Shown one piece after another: positions 53,914-62,780 of a DNA stretch of 64,000 nucleotides. The translations under genes and the position numbers were made by a program. Position 1 is the stretch's first letter, and the number at the start of each line of letters is the position of its first letter. The notes under the pieces were generated by a model. The model searched no databases. It was not told the DNA's origin and worked only from the letters and a program-made list of their open reading frames with translations. Where the stretch lies: NCBI RefSeq assembly GCF_013337045.2, contig NZ_CP118259.1:1798001-1862000 (forward strand). Direction: 5' to 3'. Source of the DNA: Agrobacterium vitis. GTDB lineage: Bacteria; Pseudomonadota; Alphaproteobacteria; Rhizobiales; Rhizobiaceae.

Positions 53914-54003
53914 GAAACCCTGTCTGGTTCAGATTGAACCAGACAGGGTTTCATCTTTCGGATTGCCGCTTTTTTCCAGAAAAAGCGGGTTCCTCTTTTC
54001 CTA
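53914..54003. repeat. Dispersed intergenic repeat, family C copy 4, with an 18-bp perfect hairpin
   Basis: GAAACCCTGTCTGGTTCA (53914-53931) pairs perfectly with TGAACCAGACAGGGTTTC (53935-53952) around GAT. The core GGTTCA...TGAACC and the neighbouring GGAAAAGAGGAA / TTTTTCC pairing (minus strand) repeat the layout of copy 3 at 49.9 kb. Confidence 0.7.
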
Positions 54004-54008
54004 AGGGG

Positions 54009-56867
54009 TCAACCGGCCTCGTTGACCCGCTGCAGGGCCACAGCCAGCACGCCGCGCTGCTCTTCCAGTTCGGCAAGCCGCTGGCGCTCAGCAGCAACGA
54101 CTTCCGGATCGGCATTGGCGACAAATTTCTCATTGCCGAGCTTCTTGCGCCCCTTCTCGATATCCTGGTCGACCTTGCCGATCGATTTTTCCAGGCGAGC
54201 ACGCTCAGCACCAAGGTCGATCAGGCTGCCAAGCGGCAGGCAGGCCGTGGCCTCGCCGACGATGACCTGAGCCGAACCCTTCGGCGCTTCCGGGGCATGG
54301 CCGATCTCACCCACCCGCGCCAGGCGCTTGATGGCGGCTTCATGATGCTCCAGCCGGGAGCGGGTCACACCATTGGCGCCAACGACGGTGAGCGGCGCGA
54401 CGGCGGAAGGTGGCACATTCATTTCCGCCCGGGCTGAGCGAATGCCGCTGACCAGATCGACCAACCAATTGATATCGGCAGCCGCCTGCTCATCGCTGAA
54501 GGTCAGAACCGGCCAGTCGGCATGGCACAGCAGCGTTTCGCGCTCGACACCCTCACCTGCGGTATGCGCCCACAGTTCTTCCGTCATGAACGGCATGAAG
54601 GGGTGCAGCAGCTTGTAGGTCTGCTCCAGCACATAGGCAGCACAAGCCTGGGCTTCAGTCTTGGCAACTTCGTCTTCACCGGCAAAGACAGGCTTCAGCA
54701 ATTCAAGATACCAGTCGCAGAACTGGTTCCAGACGAAGCGATAAAGCGCACTGGCCGCGTCATTGAAGCGGAAATGCGCGATGGCCTCCGTGACCTCGCG
54801 TTCAGCCCGCGTCAGTTCCGTCAGTATCCAGCGGTTTATGGCCAGCGTCGCGGCCTCGGGCAGGAAGGATGGATCGGACTTCACGCCGTTCATCTCGGCA
54901 AAACGGGTGGCGTTCCACAGCTTGGTCCCGAAATTGCGATAGCCTGCAACCCGCGCCGTATCCAGCTTCACGTCGCGGCCCTGAGCGGCCATGATGGTCA
55001 GCGTGAAGCGCAGCGCATCGGCGCCATATTCATCGATCAGTTCCAGCGGGTTGATGACATTGCCCTTGGATTTCGACATTTTCTGACCGTTCTTGTCACG
55101 CACCAGCGCGTGAACATAAACGGTTTCGAATGGCTCAACCGGATTACCCGCTTCATCCTTCATGAAATGCAGGCTCATCATCATCATCCGGGCAACCCAG
55201 AAGAAGATGATATCAAAACCGGTGACGAGCACATTGGTCGGATAATAGCGCGCCACTTCCGGGGTTTTTTCCGGCCAGCCGAGCGTGGAGAACGGCCAGA
55301 GCGCCGAGGAAAACCAGGTATCGAGCACGTCTTCATCGCGCGTCAGGATCTCGCCCGGTTTAAAATTCTCGATCTTGTCTTCCACGAAAGCCTTCATCGG
55401 CCCTTCATGCGACAGATAATGTTGAATGGCGGCGTGAAGCGCCGTTTCCTCGTCCTTTTCGACGAAGACCTGGCCGTCAGGACCATACCAGGCCGGGATC
55501 TGATGTCCCCACCAGAGCTGGCGCGAGACGCACCACGGCTGGATATTCTCCATCCACTCGTAATAGGTCTTGTCCCAGTTTTTCGGCACGAATTTGGTGC
55601 GGCCCTCGCGCACGCTGTCAATGGCGGGCTTGGCCAGTGTCTTGGCATCCACATACCATTGCTCGGTCAGGCGCGGCTCGATTGGCACGCCTCCACGGTC
55701 GCCATGCGGCACCGTGTGTTTATGCGGCTCGATTTTATCAAGCAGCCCTTCCGCCTCGAAGATCTCGACGATCTTCTTTCGCACGAAGAAGCGGTCCTGG
55801 CCTTCCAGCTCGGCCCAGACCATCTGCTGTTCGCGGCTCGGGGTCAGTCCCTCCAGGAAATCGTCATTTTCGACAATGGTCACGGTCGCATCGATATTGA
55901 GGATGTTGATCATCCTCAAACCCGCACGCTTGCCGACATCAAAGTCGTTGAAGTCATGGGCGGGCGTCATTTTTACAGCGCCTGTACCTGCCGTCGGATC
56001 GGGGTATTCGTCACCGACAATAGGAATTCTACGGCCAACGATCGGCAGGATCACATGCTTGCCAATGATCGACTGATAGCGCGCATCATCGGGATGAACG
56101 GCAATGCCGGTATCGCCCAGCATGGTTTCCGGGCGGGTGGTGGCGACCACCAGGTAGTCGCGGGTCTCCCATTCCGTCGCCTTGCCGTCTTCATCGAAGG
56201 CAACAGGGTGCTGGTAGGTCACGCCTTCTTCCAGCGGGTAGCGCAGGTGCCAGAGATTGCCATTGACCTCTTGCTGTTCGACTTCCAGATCGGAAATCGC
56301 CGTCAACAGCTTGGGGTCCCAATTGACGAGGCGCTTGTCCTTGTAGATCAGCCCCTGCTTGTAGAGGGTGACAAAAACTTCCAGAACCGCCTCGGACAGG
56401 CCCTCGTCCATGGTGAAGCGCTCACGCGACCAGTCGCAGGAGGCGCCAAGCCGCTTCAACTGGTTGAAGATCAACCCGCCCGATTCGTCTTTCCACTCCC
56501 AGACCTTATCGATAAAGGCATCACGGCCCATCTCGCGGCGGCCCGGCAGCTGCTTTTCCATCAACTGCCGCTCGACCACCATCTGCGTGGCAATGCCGGC
56601 ATGGTCCATGCCCGGCTGCCACAGCACATCCTTGCCGCGCATGCGCTCGAAGCGGATCATGATGTCCTGCAAGGTATTGTTGAGCGCGTGGCCCATATGC
56701 AGCGACCCGGTCACGTTCGGCGGCGGGATGACGATGGTGAAGCTTTCCGCACCCGGCTTGGCATTCACACCGGCGCGGAATGCCTCCGCCTCATCCCAGG
56801 CCTTGGCGATTTTCGGTTCTACGCTTGCGGAATCATAGGTCTTATCGAGCATGTTCTGACCAGACAT
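54009..56867 (-). CDS. valS: Valyl-tRNA synthetase
   Basis: 952 residues. PPPNVTGSLHMGHALNNTLQD holds the HIGH motif near residue 55, GAVKMTPAHDFNDFDVG the editing-domain signature, and KMSKSKGNVINP the KMSKS motif; the C-terminal coiled-coil arm (LGAERARLEKSIGKVDQDI) is present. ATG 56867 has AGGG 6 bases upstream; ATG 56852 is an alternative. Its own terminators lie on both sides. Confidence 0.96.
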   Translation of the reverse strand: MSGQNMLDKTYDSASVEPKIAKAWDEAEAFRAGVNAKPGAESFTIVIPPPNVTGSLHMGHALNNTLQDIMIRFERMRGKDVLWQPGMDHAGIATQMVVERQLMEKQLPGRREMGRDAFIDKVWEWKDESGGLIFNQLKRLGASCDWSRERFTMDEGLSEAVLEVFVTLYKQGLIYKDKRLVNWDPKLLTAISDLEVEQQEVNGNLWHLRYPLEEGVTYQHPVAFDEDGKATEWETRDYLVVATTRPETMLGDTGIAVHPDDARYQSIIGKHVILPIVGRRIPIVGDEYPDPTAGTGAVKMTPAHDFNDFDVGKRAGLRMINILNIDATVTIVENDDFLEGLTPSREQQMVWAELEGQDRFFVRKKIVEIFEAEGLLDKIEPHKHTVPHGDRGGVPIEPRLTEQWYVDAKTLAKPAIDSVREGRTKFVPKNWDKTYYEWMENIQPWCVSRQLWWGHQIPAWYGPDGQVFVEKDEETALHAAIQHYLSHEGPMKAFVEDKIENFKPGEILTRDEDVLDTWFSSALWPFSTLGWPEKTPEVARYYPTNVLVTGFDIIFFWVARMMMMSLHFMKDEAGNPVEPFETVYVHALVRDKNGQKMSKSKGNVINPLELIDEYGADALRFTLTIMAAQGRDVKLDTARVAGYRNFGTKLWNATRFAEMNGVKSDPSFLPEAATLAINRWILTELTRAEREVTEAIAHFRFNDAASALYRFVWNQFCDWYLELLKPVFAGEDEVAKTEAQACAAYVLEQTYKLLHPFMPFMTEELWAHTAGEGVERETLLCHADWPVLTFSDEQAAADINWLVDLVSGIRSARAEMNVPPSAVAPLTVVGANGVTRSRLEHHEAAIKRLARVGEIGHAPEAPKGSAQVIVGEATACLPLGSLIDLGAERARLEKSIGKVDQDIEKGRKKLGNEKFVANADPEVVAAERQRLAELEEQRGVLAVALQRVNEAG

Positions 56868-56972
56868 TAAGGCCCTGCCGGTTCACGGGAACGCGGGCGG
56901 ACGTTGGATTTCATTGTTTTCGTCAACCACGTGGTAAAGCGGACAGGTCGCGCAGTGTCAAGAAAGGAAAGC

Positions 56973-57001
56973 AAAAAGCCGCCCATTCACAAGGCGGCTT
57001 C
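56973..57001 (-). terminator. Rho-independent terminator of popZ
   Basis: On the minus strand AAGCCGCC (56993-57000) pairs with GGCGGCTT (56977-56983 region) around TTGTGAAT, followed by TTTTGC. It separates popZ from valS. Confidence 0.85.
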
Positions 57002-57065
57002 TGATTGTTCCAGTTCGACGTTTTCATACGCACGCTTGCCGAGAGCAGCCTGCGACACCGCTCTC

Positions 57066-58013
57066 TTAGCGGCGCGGACCACGTGCAATTCGTTCGATCT
57101 CTTCGCGCACCAGACGCTCAACCAGCGTCGGCAGATTGTCGTCAAGCCAGTCCTGCAACATCGGCCGCAACATATCCTGGGCAATTTCATCCAGCGACCT
57201 GCGCTGCTGACCATCGACGACAGCTGCCAGTTCCTCAAAGGACTTGGCCACCTGCGCACCGGCCTGCATGGACAAAAGCGCGCCTTGCCGATTATCGGCC
57301 CGAGTATCATTCTGCGTATCAGCCTCCTCGGCCTGCTCCTGAGGAGACATCGCAGCCTGGGCCACAGGTTCCGACTGCAACAGCGCTTCGATATGGCGCT
57401 GGCTGGCGCTCATGGCTTCCGGTTCAGCGATTCGCGCCTGTGCCAGAGGCCGGACCTGCCCCATAGGCCCCGCTTGCTCCGTAGCAATCTCGCGAAAACC
57501 ACCAATAGCGTCAGAGATGTAGGAGGAAGCCCCACGACCATCGCGAGACTGCGGCTCTTGCTTGGAAAAAGCGGGGGGAAATTCAGAAAGAAACTCGGAA
57601 ACGCCAGGCTCTTCGCGCCGCTCGGACGTGGCGCGCACCCGGGCCGCCAGATCGGCAAGCGAGACCGGCTTTCCGGCATGTCTTGCGTCATCTGCTATCT
57701 GCTGTCCGCCAACGCCAGGCTCACGGTTTGAATGGTCACGGCCCTGATCGCCTGCACCCTCAGAGAAACGGTTTGCAGCAGATGTTGCCAGCTGAACCGG
57801 ACCGGGCTGGTTGGCCGCAACCGGCAAATCCATGGGCACAGCCTCAACGGAAAAAGCATTGCCTGCAATATCCAGTTCGTCCACTTCGCTGTCATAACCA
57901 TAGGCATCATCGAAAGACCGGGCGGGTGCCGGCTCATTGCTTTCGATAATCCGGCGAATGGAGGCCAGGATCTCTTCCATGGACGGTTCACGCGATACAT
58001 TCGGCTGGGCCAT
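57066..58013 (-). CDS. popZ: PopZ-like polar organizing protein (DUF2497)
   Basis: 315 residues. N-terminal SREPSMEEILASIRRIIESNE and C-terminal RRSLDEIAQDMLRPMLQDWLDDNLPTLVERLVREEIERIARG are the two conserved blocks of PopZ, separated by a long, Pro/Gln/Ala-rich, probably disordered middle. PopZ forms polar hubs that anchor the chromosome origin and cell-cycle proteins; in Agrobacterium it marks the growth pole. I chose MAQPNV at 58013 (GGGGA 6 bases upstream); ATG 58025 is open too. Confidence 0.92.
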   Translation of the reverse strand: MAQPNVSREPSMEEILASIRRIIESNEPAPARSFDDAYGYDSEVDELDIAGNAFSVEAVPMDLPVAANQPGPVQLATSAANRFSEGAGDQGRDHSNREPGVGGQQIADDARHAGKPVSLADLAARVRATSERREEPGVSEFLSEFPPAFSKQEPQSRDGRGASSYISDAIGGFREIATEQAGPMGQVRPLAQARIAEPEAMSASQRHIEALLQSEPVAQAAMSPQEQAEEADTQNDTRADNRQGALLSMQAGAQVAKSFEELAAVVDGQQRRSLDEIAQDMLRPMLQDWLDDNLPTLVERLVREEIERIARGPRR

Positions 58014-58194
58014 TACATTCCCCATTTGGCTTCAAACCCCATCGGCTTTTGCCATGTGATTCGCTTGACCTTAGGATACCCCTTTGCTCGAGGAAATCGC
58101 CTTCAAAAGCTTAAAGCCCAAAATACACAGCTTTATGAGTTCAATCGAGGATTGTTTCGCAAGCTGGGCCGAATTATCCAGGATGAAGGGCATC

Positions 58195-58320
58195 ATACCA
58201 AGAGACGATGATGCTCACACATACGCGCCTTGAAGGCATTGCACCATATCTCAAATGCATTGGACGCATGAGATATGGTGCGAAGGCAATATCAACTGCC
58301 GTTTTCAATGACCCCGTAGG
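58195..58320 (-). repeat. Two-hairpin 3' element, copy 1 (after the TolC-type gene)
   Basis: Read on the minus strand after the stop at 58339: GGTCATTGAAAACGG (about 58310), then a 41-base hairpin at 58241-58281 with a perfect 13-bp stem GCACCATATCTCA / TGAGATATGGTGC, then CTTCAAGGCGCGTATGTG. The same order recurs after two other genes at 60.3 and 62.0 kb. In this copy the first (TCATTGA) block does not form a clear hairpin of its own. Confidence 0.75.
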
Positions 58321-58338
58321 TGACTTGCCCCCTTGGGT

Positions 58339-59742
58339 TTACTTGCCGTTGGCGACCCGCAATCCGAACCATTTGTCCTTGACGGCATCGTAATGCTCTT
58401 CAGCCTTATATTCCGCCACTTGCAATCCCTGGCTCCTGACCGTCAAGGTGCCGGTTGCCGCCAGCAATGAGTAGCTGGCCACCACTTCATTGCGCTGTGC
58501 ATTCACGAGGCTTTCCTGAGCGTCGAGTGCGGTCTGCTGCGAGTTCAAAACGTCAAGGGTGATTTTCTGGCCGACATTGCGTTCCTCGATAACACCTTGC
58601 AAGGCGAGCTTTGCGGCAGCAACCTGCTTGCGGCCCGAGGTGATAGCCGCCGTTGCGGCTTGCATCTGGGCAAAAGCGGTCATGATCTGCTTTCGTACGC
58701 TCAATCGGGCGTAATCGACTTTCAGCTCCTGCGCACCAACGGTTTCCTTGGCTTTGCGGATCTGGCCATATTCCGAACCGCCCTGGTAGAGAGGAATTTT
58801 CACCTGCGCTGTAATCGATGCAGCGGAATAATCGCGGTCGGTCGACTCGCTGGGATTATCTGTATTGTGGCGATCAAGGCTACCCTGAAGGCTGACGCCC
58901 GGAAGCAGGCTGCCTTCAGCCGACTTCACCTGATATTGCGCCGAGGTTACCGCATGGAGCGCGGCAAGCACGCTGGGATGTTCTCTAATTCCCAAAGCAA
59001 CGGCCTTGTCGAGATTGGTCGGCATCGCCTTGGTGGCGCGCACGGGCTGGCGCACGTCCTTCGGCATCTCGCCGACCACCTGCATATAGGATGCCTCGCT
59101 CTGTCTCAACTGGGCAATAGCGGAGGCCAGCAGACTATCGGCACCCGCCAGCTGCGCCTCTGCCTGGCTGACATCGGTTTTGGTGCCTTCGCCCACCTCC
59201 AGCCGCGCATTGGCGGCTTTCAACTGTTCCTGAAGGAAGCTCAGGTTCTGGCGGCGGATACTGACAAGCTGCTGGTCCCGCGCCACATCGGCATAGGCCT
59301 GGGCTGCACCGAGCAGGATCTGGATTTCATCCGCCTTCATGCTTTCCCGATTGGAAAGCACGCCCGCTTCTGAGGAGCGCACATTATTGAGCGTCTGGAA
59401 TCCATCGAAAATCTGCTGGGTCAATGTCAGCTGCACGTCGGATTTATAATAATCCGCCGAATATTTATCCGCCGGGATATTACCGACGGCGGTGCCGTTG
59501 AAATTGGCAAAGGAAGACTGAGTGCCGGAGACGGAAAAGCCCAGTTGCGGCCTGTAGCCGGCCTTGGCAATCGTCACACTCTCATCCGTTGCCCTCAGGG
59601 CGGCACGCACCGAGTTCAGATCAGGATTGTTCTTATAAGCCTTTTCCATGGCGCCGAAGATGGTTTCGGCATGCAGCACGGCAGGTTGAAAAAACAGCGG
59701 AAGAAATGCTGCGGCATAAGCCACGTTACGAAGGCTCGACAA
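58339..59742 (-). CDS. tolC: TolC family type I secretion / efflux outer-membrane factor
   Basis: 467 residues. Signal peptide (NVAYAAAFLPLFFQPAVLHA), then paired OEP repeats: NPDLNSVRAALRATDESVTIAKAGYRP and HPSVLAALHAVTSAQYQVKSAEGSLLPGVSL, QQIFDGFQTLNNVRSSEA and PLYQGGSEYGQIRKAKE. It should form the trimeric exit duct for type I secretion and drug efflux. No ATG fits: I chose the TTG at 59742 because GGGAG lies 8 bases before it; the frame opens at another TTG (59757). Follows the Pcm-like gene, a common alphaproteobacterial order. Confidence 0.92.
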   Translation of the reverse strand: MSSLRNVAYAAAFLPLFFQPAVLHAETIFGAMEKAYKNNPDLNSVRAALRATDESVTIAKAGYRPQLGFSVSGTQSSFANFNGTAVGNIPADKYSADYYKSDVQLTLTQQIFDGFQTLNNVRSSEAGVLSNRESMKADEIQILLGAAQAYADVARDQQLVSIRRQNLSFLQEQLKAANARLEVGEGTKTDVSQAEAQLAGADSLLASAIAQLRQSEASYMQVVGEMPKDVRQPVRATKAMPTNLDKAVALGIREHPSVLAALHAVTSAQYQVKSAEGSLLPGVSLQGSLDRHNTDNPSESTDRDYSAASITAQVKIPLYQGGSEYGQIRKAKETVGAQELKVDYARLSVRKQIMTAFAQMQAATAAITSGRKQVAAAKLALQGVIEERNVGQKITLDVLNSQQTALDAQESLVNAQRNEVVASYSLLAATGTLTVRSQGLQVAEYKAEEHYDAVKDKWFGLRVANGK

Positions 59743-60369
59743 GGATACATCTCCCAACTTTAATTAAGCCAAGGCCCGATCCATCATGGAAGGGCCGGCC
59801 CCGAAGGACCGCCTGAGTTTTTTACCAGCATGCTCATGTGAAGCCGATTCTCTCCAACTTGTCACCAACATTGGAAACGGCTCTCACCCATTCCCTGCAT
59901 TGCTGACAAGATGGCGACAGACTCACCATCAAACTGCGACAGCCCTTATTCTAAGGGCCTAGATTGCGTGAAGCTGACCACAAATCATCCTGGGAGAATT
60001 CATAGGCCGAGCCCGCAGATTTACAGGAGGTTGACAAGAGCCTGACAGCTTGCAGTTCATGCCGCCAAAAAAATCAATGATATAAAGAATTGAACGAAAA
60101 CAACTTTAAAACAAGAAACAGCCACACGGTCATCCACAACCAAAATGGATATAAATAAAAAATACAACCACGCTGCGGAGATAGATGATGGAACAGGCCG
60201 GGGCAAGGCCAGAAGCCATGCCAAAAACACCAGGGCTTGAAAGTGTGAACCACCTTCTTGCCTTGAAAGCATTTTGAATATCCCAAACGCACCGAGGACT
60301 TGAGATATTCAAAAATTCAATGCGAACGATCATTGACGATGACCGTTCGCAAACCTTCTGCCGCGATGA
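59743..60369. other. Intergenic region between the Pcm-like gene and the TolC-type gene
   Basis: About 625 bases with no convincing gene; short minus-strand frames at 60057-60333 have no domain character. It holds the second copy of the two-hairpin element (60240-60351). The rest should be the promoter and leader of the TolC-type gene. Confidence 0.55.
60240..60351 (-). repeat. Two-hairpin 3' element, copy 2 (after the Pcm-like gene)
   Basis: Read on the minus strand from the stop at 60370: hairpin 1 at 60321-60351, TGCGAACG / CGTTCGCA extended by TCAT/ATGA with one mismatch; hairpin 2 at 60272-60314, TTTTGAATATC / GATATTCAAAA with one C-A mismatch further in; then TTTCAAGGCAAGAAGGTG. Hairpin cores and tail match copies 1 and 3. 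Confidence 0.8.
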
Positions 60370-61023
60370 TCAGAATACGAATTCGCGCGCTTTTTCAAAG
60401 CCGGGAAGCGGCTTGATCGAAGCATTGAAAAGTGAGCTTGTCGAAACAGAACCACCAGCCTTGACGAAGACATGCGCACGGACGGCACGGCCGCTACCGA
60501 CCACGCCAATCAAACGACCACCGTCACGCAATTGATCGAACAGCGCAGGCGACACTTCCTCGACCGACCCGCTCAGGAAAATCAGATCGTAAGGACCTTC
60601 TTTGGCATAGCCCGCCTCCAGCGGACATTGAACGACCGTGACATTCGCGGCACCCAGCTTTTCAAGATTGGACTTGGCAACACTGGCCAGTTGCTCATCG
60701 CTTTCAACGGCAAAAACCGCCCCGGCGAGACGTCCGAGCAAAGCCGAGACGTAACCCGTACCCGCTCCGATCTCCAGGACCAGTTCACTACGACCGATTT
60801 CCGCCAGCTGCAAAAGCTTGGCAAGCGGCGACGGATCCATCAGGTAGCGACCGGGAGCGACCTGAATATCTTCATCGATATAAGCCAGAGCCTTCAGATT
60901 GTCCGGCACAAACGCTTCCCGCGGTACGGACAGAAAAGCCGAAAGCACGGAATGAGAGGTTACATCCGTCGTTCGAATCTGGCCGTCCACCATTTTCGCC
61001 CGCGCTGCTTCAAAATCGATCAT
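60370..61023 (-). CDS. Pcm-like SAM-dependent methyltransferase (second isoaspartyl-methyltransferase homologue)
   Basis: 217 residues. VDGQIRTTDVTSHSVLSAFLSVPREAFVP, QVAPGRYLMDPSPLAKLLQLAEI, and the SAM motif VLEIGAGTGYVSALLGRL, then YDLIFLSGSVEEVSPALFDQL. Family-level Pcm, clearly distinct from the copy at 35.7 kb. In this paralogue the active-site region is less typical, so the substrate may differ. Start chosen at ATG 61023 (MIDFEAA); ATG 61035 and a longer open frame to 61254 exist. Confidence 0.85.
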   Translation of the reverse strand: MIDFEAARAKMVDGQIRTTDVTSHSVLSAFLSVPREAFVPDNLKALAYIDEDIQVAPGRYLMDPSPLAKLLQLAEIGRSELVLEIGAGTGYVSALLGRLAGAVFAVESDEQLASVAKSNLEKLGAANVTVVQCPLEAGYAKEGPYDLIFLSGSVEEVSPALFDQLRDGGRLIGVVGSGRAVRAHVFVKAGGSVSTSSLFNASIKPLPGFEKAREFVF

Positions 61024-61485
61024 ATCGTTGCCCATTTTATACCGGTTGCGTTTGCCGCAGAACACCCTCGGCAAACAATCCAAAGCCGCCGCCCCGACAT
61101 GTTCCGAAGCGGCTCCATACCACCGCTCGCCGCGCCTCCGCTGACCGAAAACAACGACGTAGAACCTGAGACCTGCCATCGCCAATGGCGCCATCCCCAC
61201 AGGGATCGCGCCATTGGCTATAGTGTGTTTAATCGGCGGCAACGCAGCTTTCAAGCCATGTCAGGCAAGAGCTTCTAAAATCTCTGCCTGCAATGGACCA
61301 AGACCCGCAAGGCTCTTGCATTTTCCAACCTGGATCTGAGACGTTCAAGCCCGGATAGCGTTGCGCATGGAGACAGGAAGCTTACCGCAGTGCGATCGCA
61401 TTGAGCACAAATCAACCCAATATTGGTCAATTTACCCCTAGTAATTCAGTGTATTTTTTCTGCGCCCTAGATTACGAGTCAAAAC
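61024..61485. other. Intergenic region, nothing recognised
   Basis: About 460 bases between divergent genes. The part after 61380 is AT-rich and should carry the promoter of the next gene. No repeat, RNA or gene was recognised. Confidence 0.5.
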
Positions 61486-62016
61486 GTGGGAACTGAATCA
61501 AAACAATACCGGGATCAGACAGCAGGTGAAACGTATTACGACGCCACGATGCCATCAAATTTGATGGAGATTGCTGCGAATACACCCTGCGAAAAATTCA
61601 CCCTAACGTATTTGCTAGGAATTGAGCATCCCACTCGCATATCAACTCAATTAAACATTGCAGACGGCGCGACCATGATAAAACCGAGAGACATCGTTGG
61701 AAGTTCAATCAAGGAATTGGCCTTCTGCGCACAATATATGCATATAACGTTCTCCAATCACTATCGGCTGACGGCCTCTCTTGCCGCTATCTTTGGTGAT
61801 GAGCCGAAGGAGAAATATGTCGGTGACATCATTCTGTCTGTCAATGATTGCGGCGAAGGCATGCTCATCCGCTTCCTGCGCCGCTGGCCATTGCTGATCG
61901 GCGCTCCTGACGAGGCGACATCAAGCCCGGCCATCATGACGCTGCGCCACGAATCACAAGTGCTGACCTGGCAATTCGAACACCAGAATGCCGAGATTTA
62001 TACGAAGAGTCATTGA
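61486..62016 (+). CDS. Hypothetical protein
   Basis: 176 residues from a GTG at 61486; no family recognised. The sequence looks protein-like (TLTYLLGIEHPTRISTQLNI; DIILSVNDCGEGMLIRFLRRWPLLIG) with alternating strands and no signal peptide or membrane segment. The start is uncertain; ATG 61549 is an alternative. The stop codon TGA lies in the loop of the first hairpin of element copy 3, so the last codons form part of that hairpin's stem. Confidence 0.6.
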   Translation: MGTESKQYRDQTAGETYYDATMPSNLMEIAANTPCEKFTLTYLLGIEHPTRISTQLNIADGATMIKPRDIVGSSIKELAFCAQYMHITFSNHYRLTASLAAIFGDEPKEKYVGDIILSVNDCGEGMLIRFLRRWPLLIGAPDEATSSPAIMTLRHESQVLTWQFEHQNAEIYTKSH

Positions 62017-62125
62017 AGATGACTCTTCTTATTCCATTTGCAAATATCTCAAGCCACTGATGCATTCGAGATATTTGCAATCTCTTCAAGGCGAGGATGC
62101 GTCAGCATGTCAGAGCCTTGGGATT
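62004..62125 (+). repeat. Two-hairpin 3' element, copy 3 (overlapping a stop codon)
   Basis: Hairpin 1 at 62004-62028: GAAGAGTCAT / ATGACTCTTC, a perfect 10-bp stem whose loop TGAAG contains the TGA stop of the upstream gene. Hairpin 2 at 62038-62080: TTGCAAATATCTC / GAGATATTTGCAA, a perfect 13-bp stem. Then CTTCAAGGCGAGGATGCG at 62084-62101. A further GAGTCATTGAAAGACGG at about 62143 may be the remnant of another copy. Confidence 0.85.
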
Positions 62126-62224
62126 AATCGGAAGAGTCATTGAAAGACGGTCCATGTTTTTGCACATGGATGTTACTGTTGAAGTGATCCCAGTTAAACG
62201 CGACATGCGGCAGTATGAATCGCA

Positions 62225-62473
62225 CTATCGAAATATTTTTCGCAAAAATGGAAATAACACCGGCGGCTCCTGCCCTATGGCTCCATAGCCTGACCTCGTC
62301 AGCGAAAACAGCTTATCCTCTCCTCGCTCCGAGCGCGTCATATAGAGCATGTTCAATGCTTGCAGGATCGCAGGCGTCATCCCTGTCGACCAAGGCAAAT
62401 CCTTCGCATTCACGTCCCGGCCTCCGGCATCGTAAAGCGTCTGCAAGATATAGCGGAGATCACCGTGCTTCAT
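62225..62473 (-). CDS. Small putative winged-helix protein
   Basis: 82 residues: GDLRYILQTLYDAGGRDVNAKDLPWS, TPAILQALNMLYMTRS, KLFSLTRSGYGAIGQ. The helix-helix-strand order suggests a small winged-helix domain, but no family is recognised. It is the most protein-like frame in this stretch. It overlaps minor plus-strand frames, which are rejected. Confidence 0.5.
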   Translation of the reverse strand: MKHGDLRYILQTLYDAGGRDVNAKDLPWSTGMTPAILQALNMLYMTRSERGEDKLFSLTRSGYGAIGQEPPVLFPFLRKIFR

Positions 62474-62780
62474 ACGCCATTGTTACATGCCAACGCTGAT
62501 TTGAACAGTCGTGTGACCGAACCGTTACCTGGATAGATATTTTGTTACAGCACATAAACACCACCAATCCACAGGTCTTGCGAAATCCGATTGCGACTCG
62601 CTGACAAAGATCGGCCTGAAGAACCGATTATCTCCACCCTTACCGAAATTGTGGCAGTTGCCGGAATGGATTTCAAATGTGGGTTTAAGGCCCTTCAGTC
62701 TCAATCCTCCATTGACTTGAAAAGAAGTCGCCACGCGCCATCCTATCTGGATGATCCAATGAATTTGCGGAGAACCGCTA
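62474..62780. other. Intergenic region, nothing recognised
   Basis: About 305 bases. Short open frames on both strands (62525-62734 minus, 62591-62800 plus) lack domain character. No repeat recognised. Confidence 0.45.

Larger units (their letters stand above)
53527..54008. other. Intergenic region between the FadL-type gene and valS
   Basis: About 480 bases, AT-rich in the left part (several GTTTTACG / GTTTTGCG stretches in the FadL-gene promoter region). The right part holds the valS terminator and a family C repeat. Confidence 0.5.

Noticed and set aside
54522..56870. 782-codon plus-strand open frame
   Set aside because: Antisense to valS; no recognisable domain.
62097..62288. 63-codon plus-strand frame after element copy 3
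   Set aside because: It begins inside the repeat tail and overlaps the more protein-like minus-strand frame at 62225-62473.
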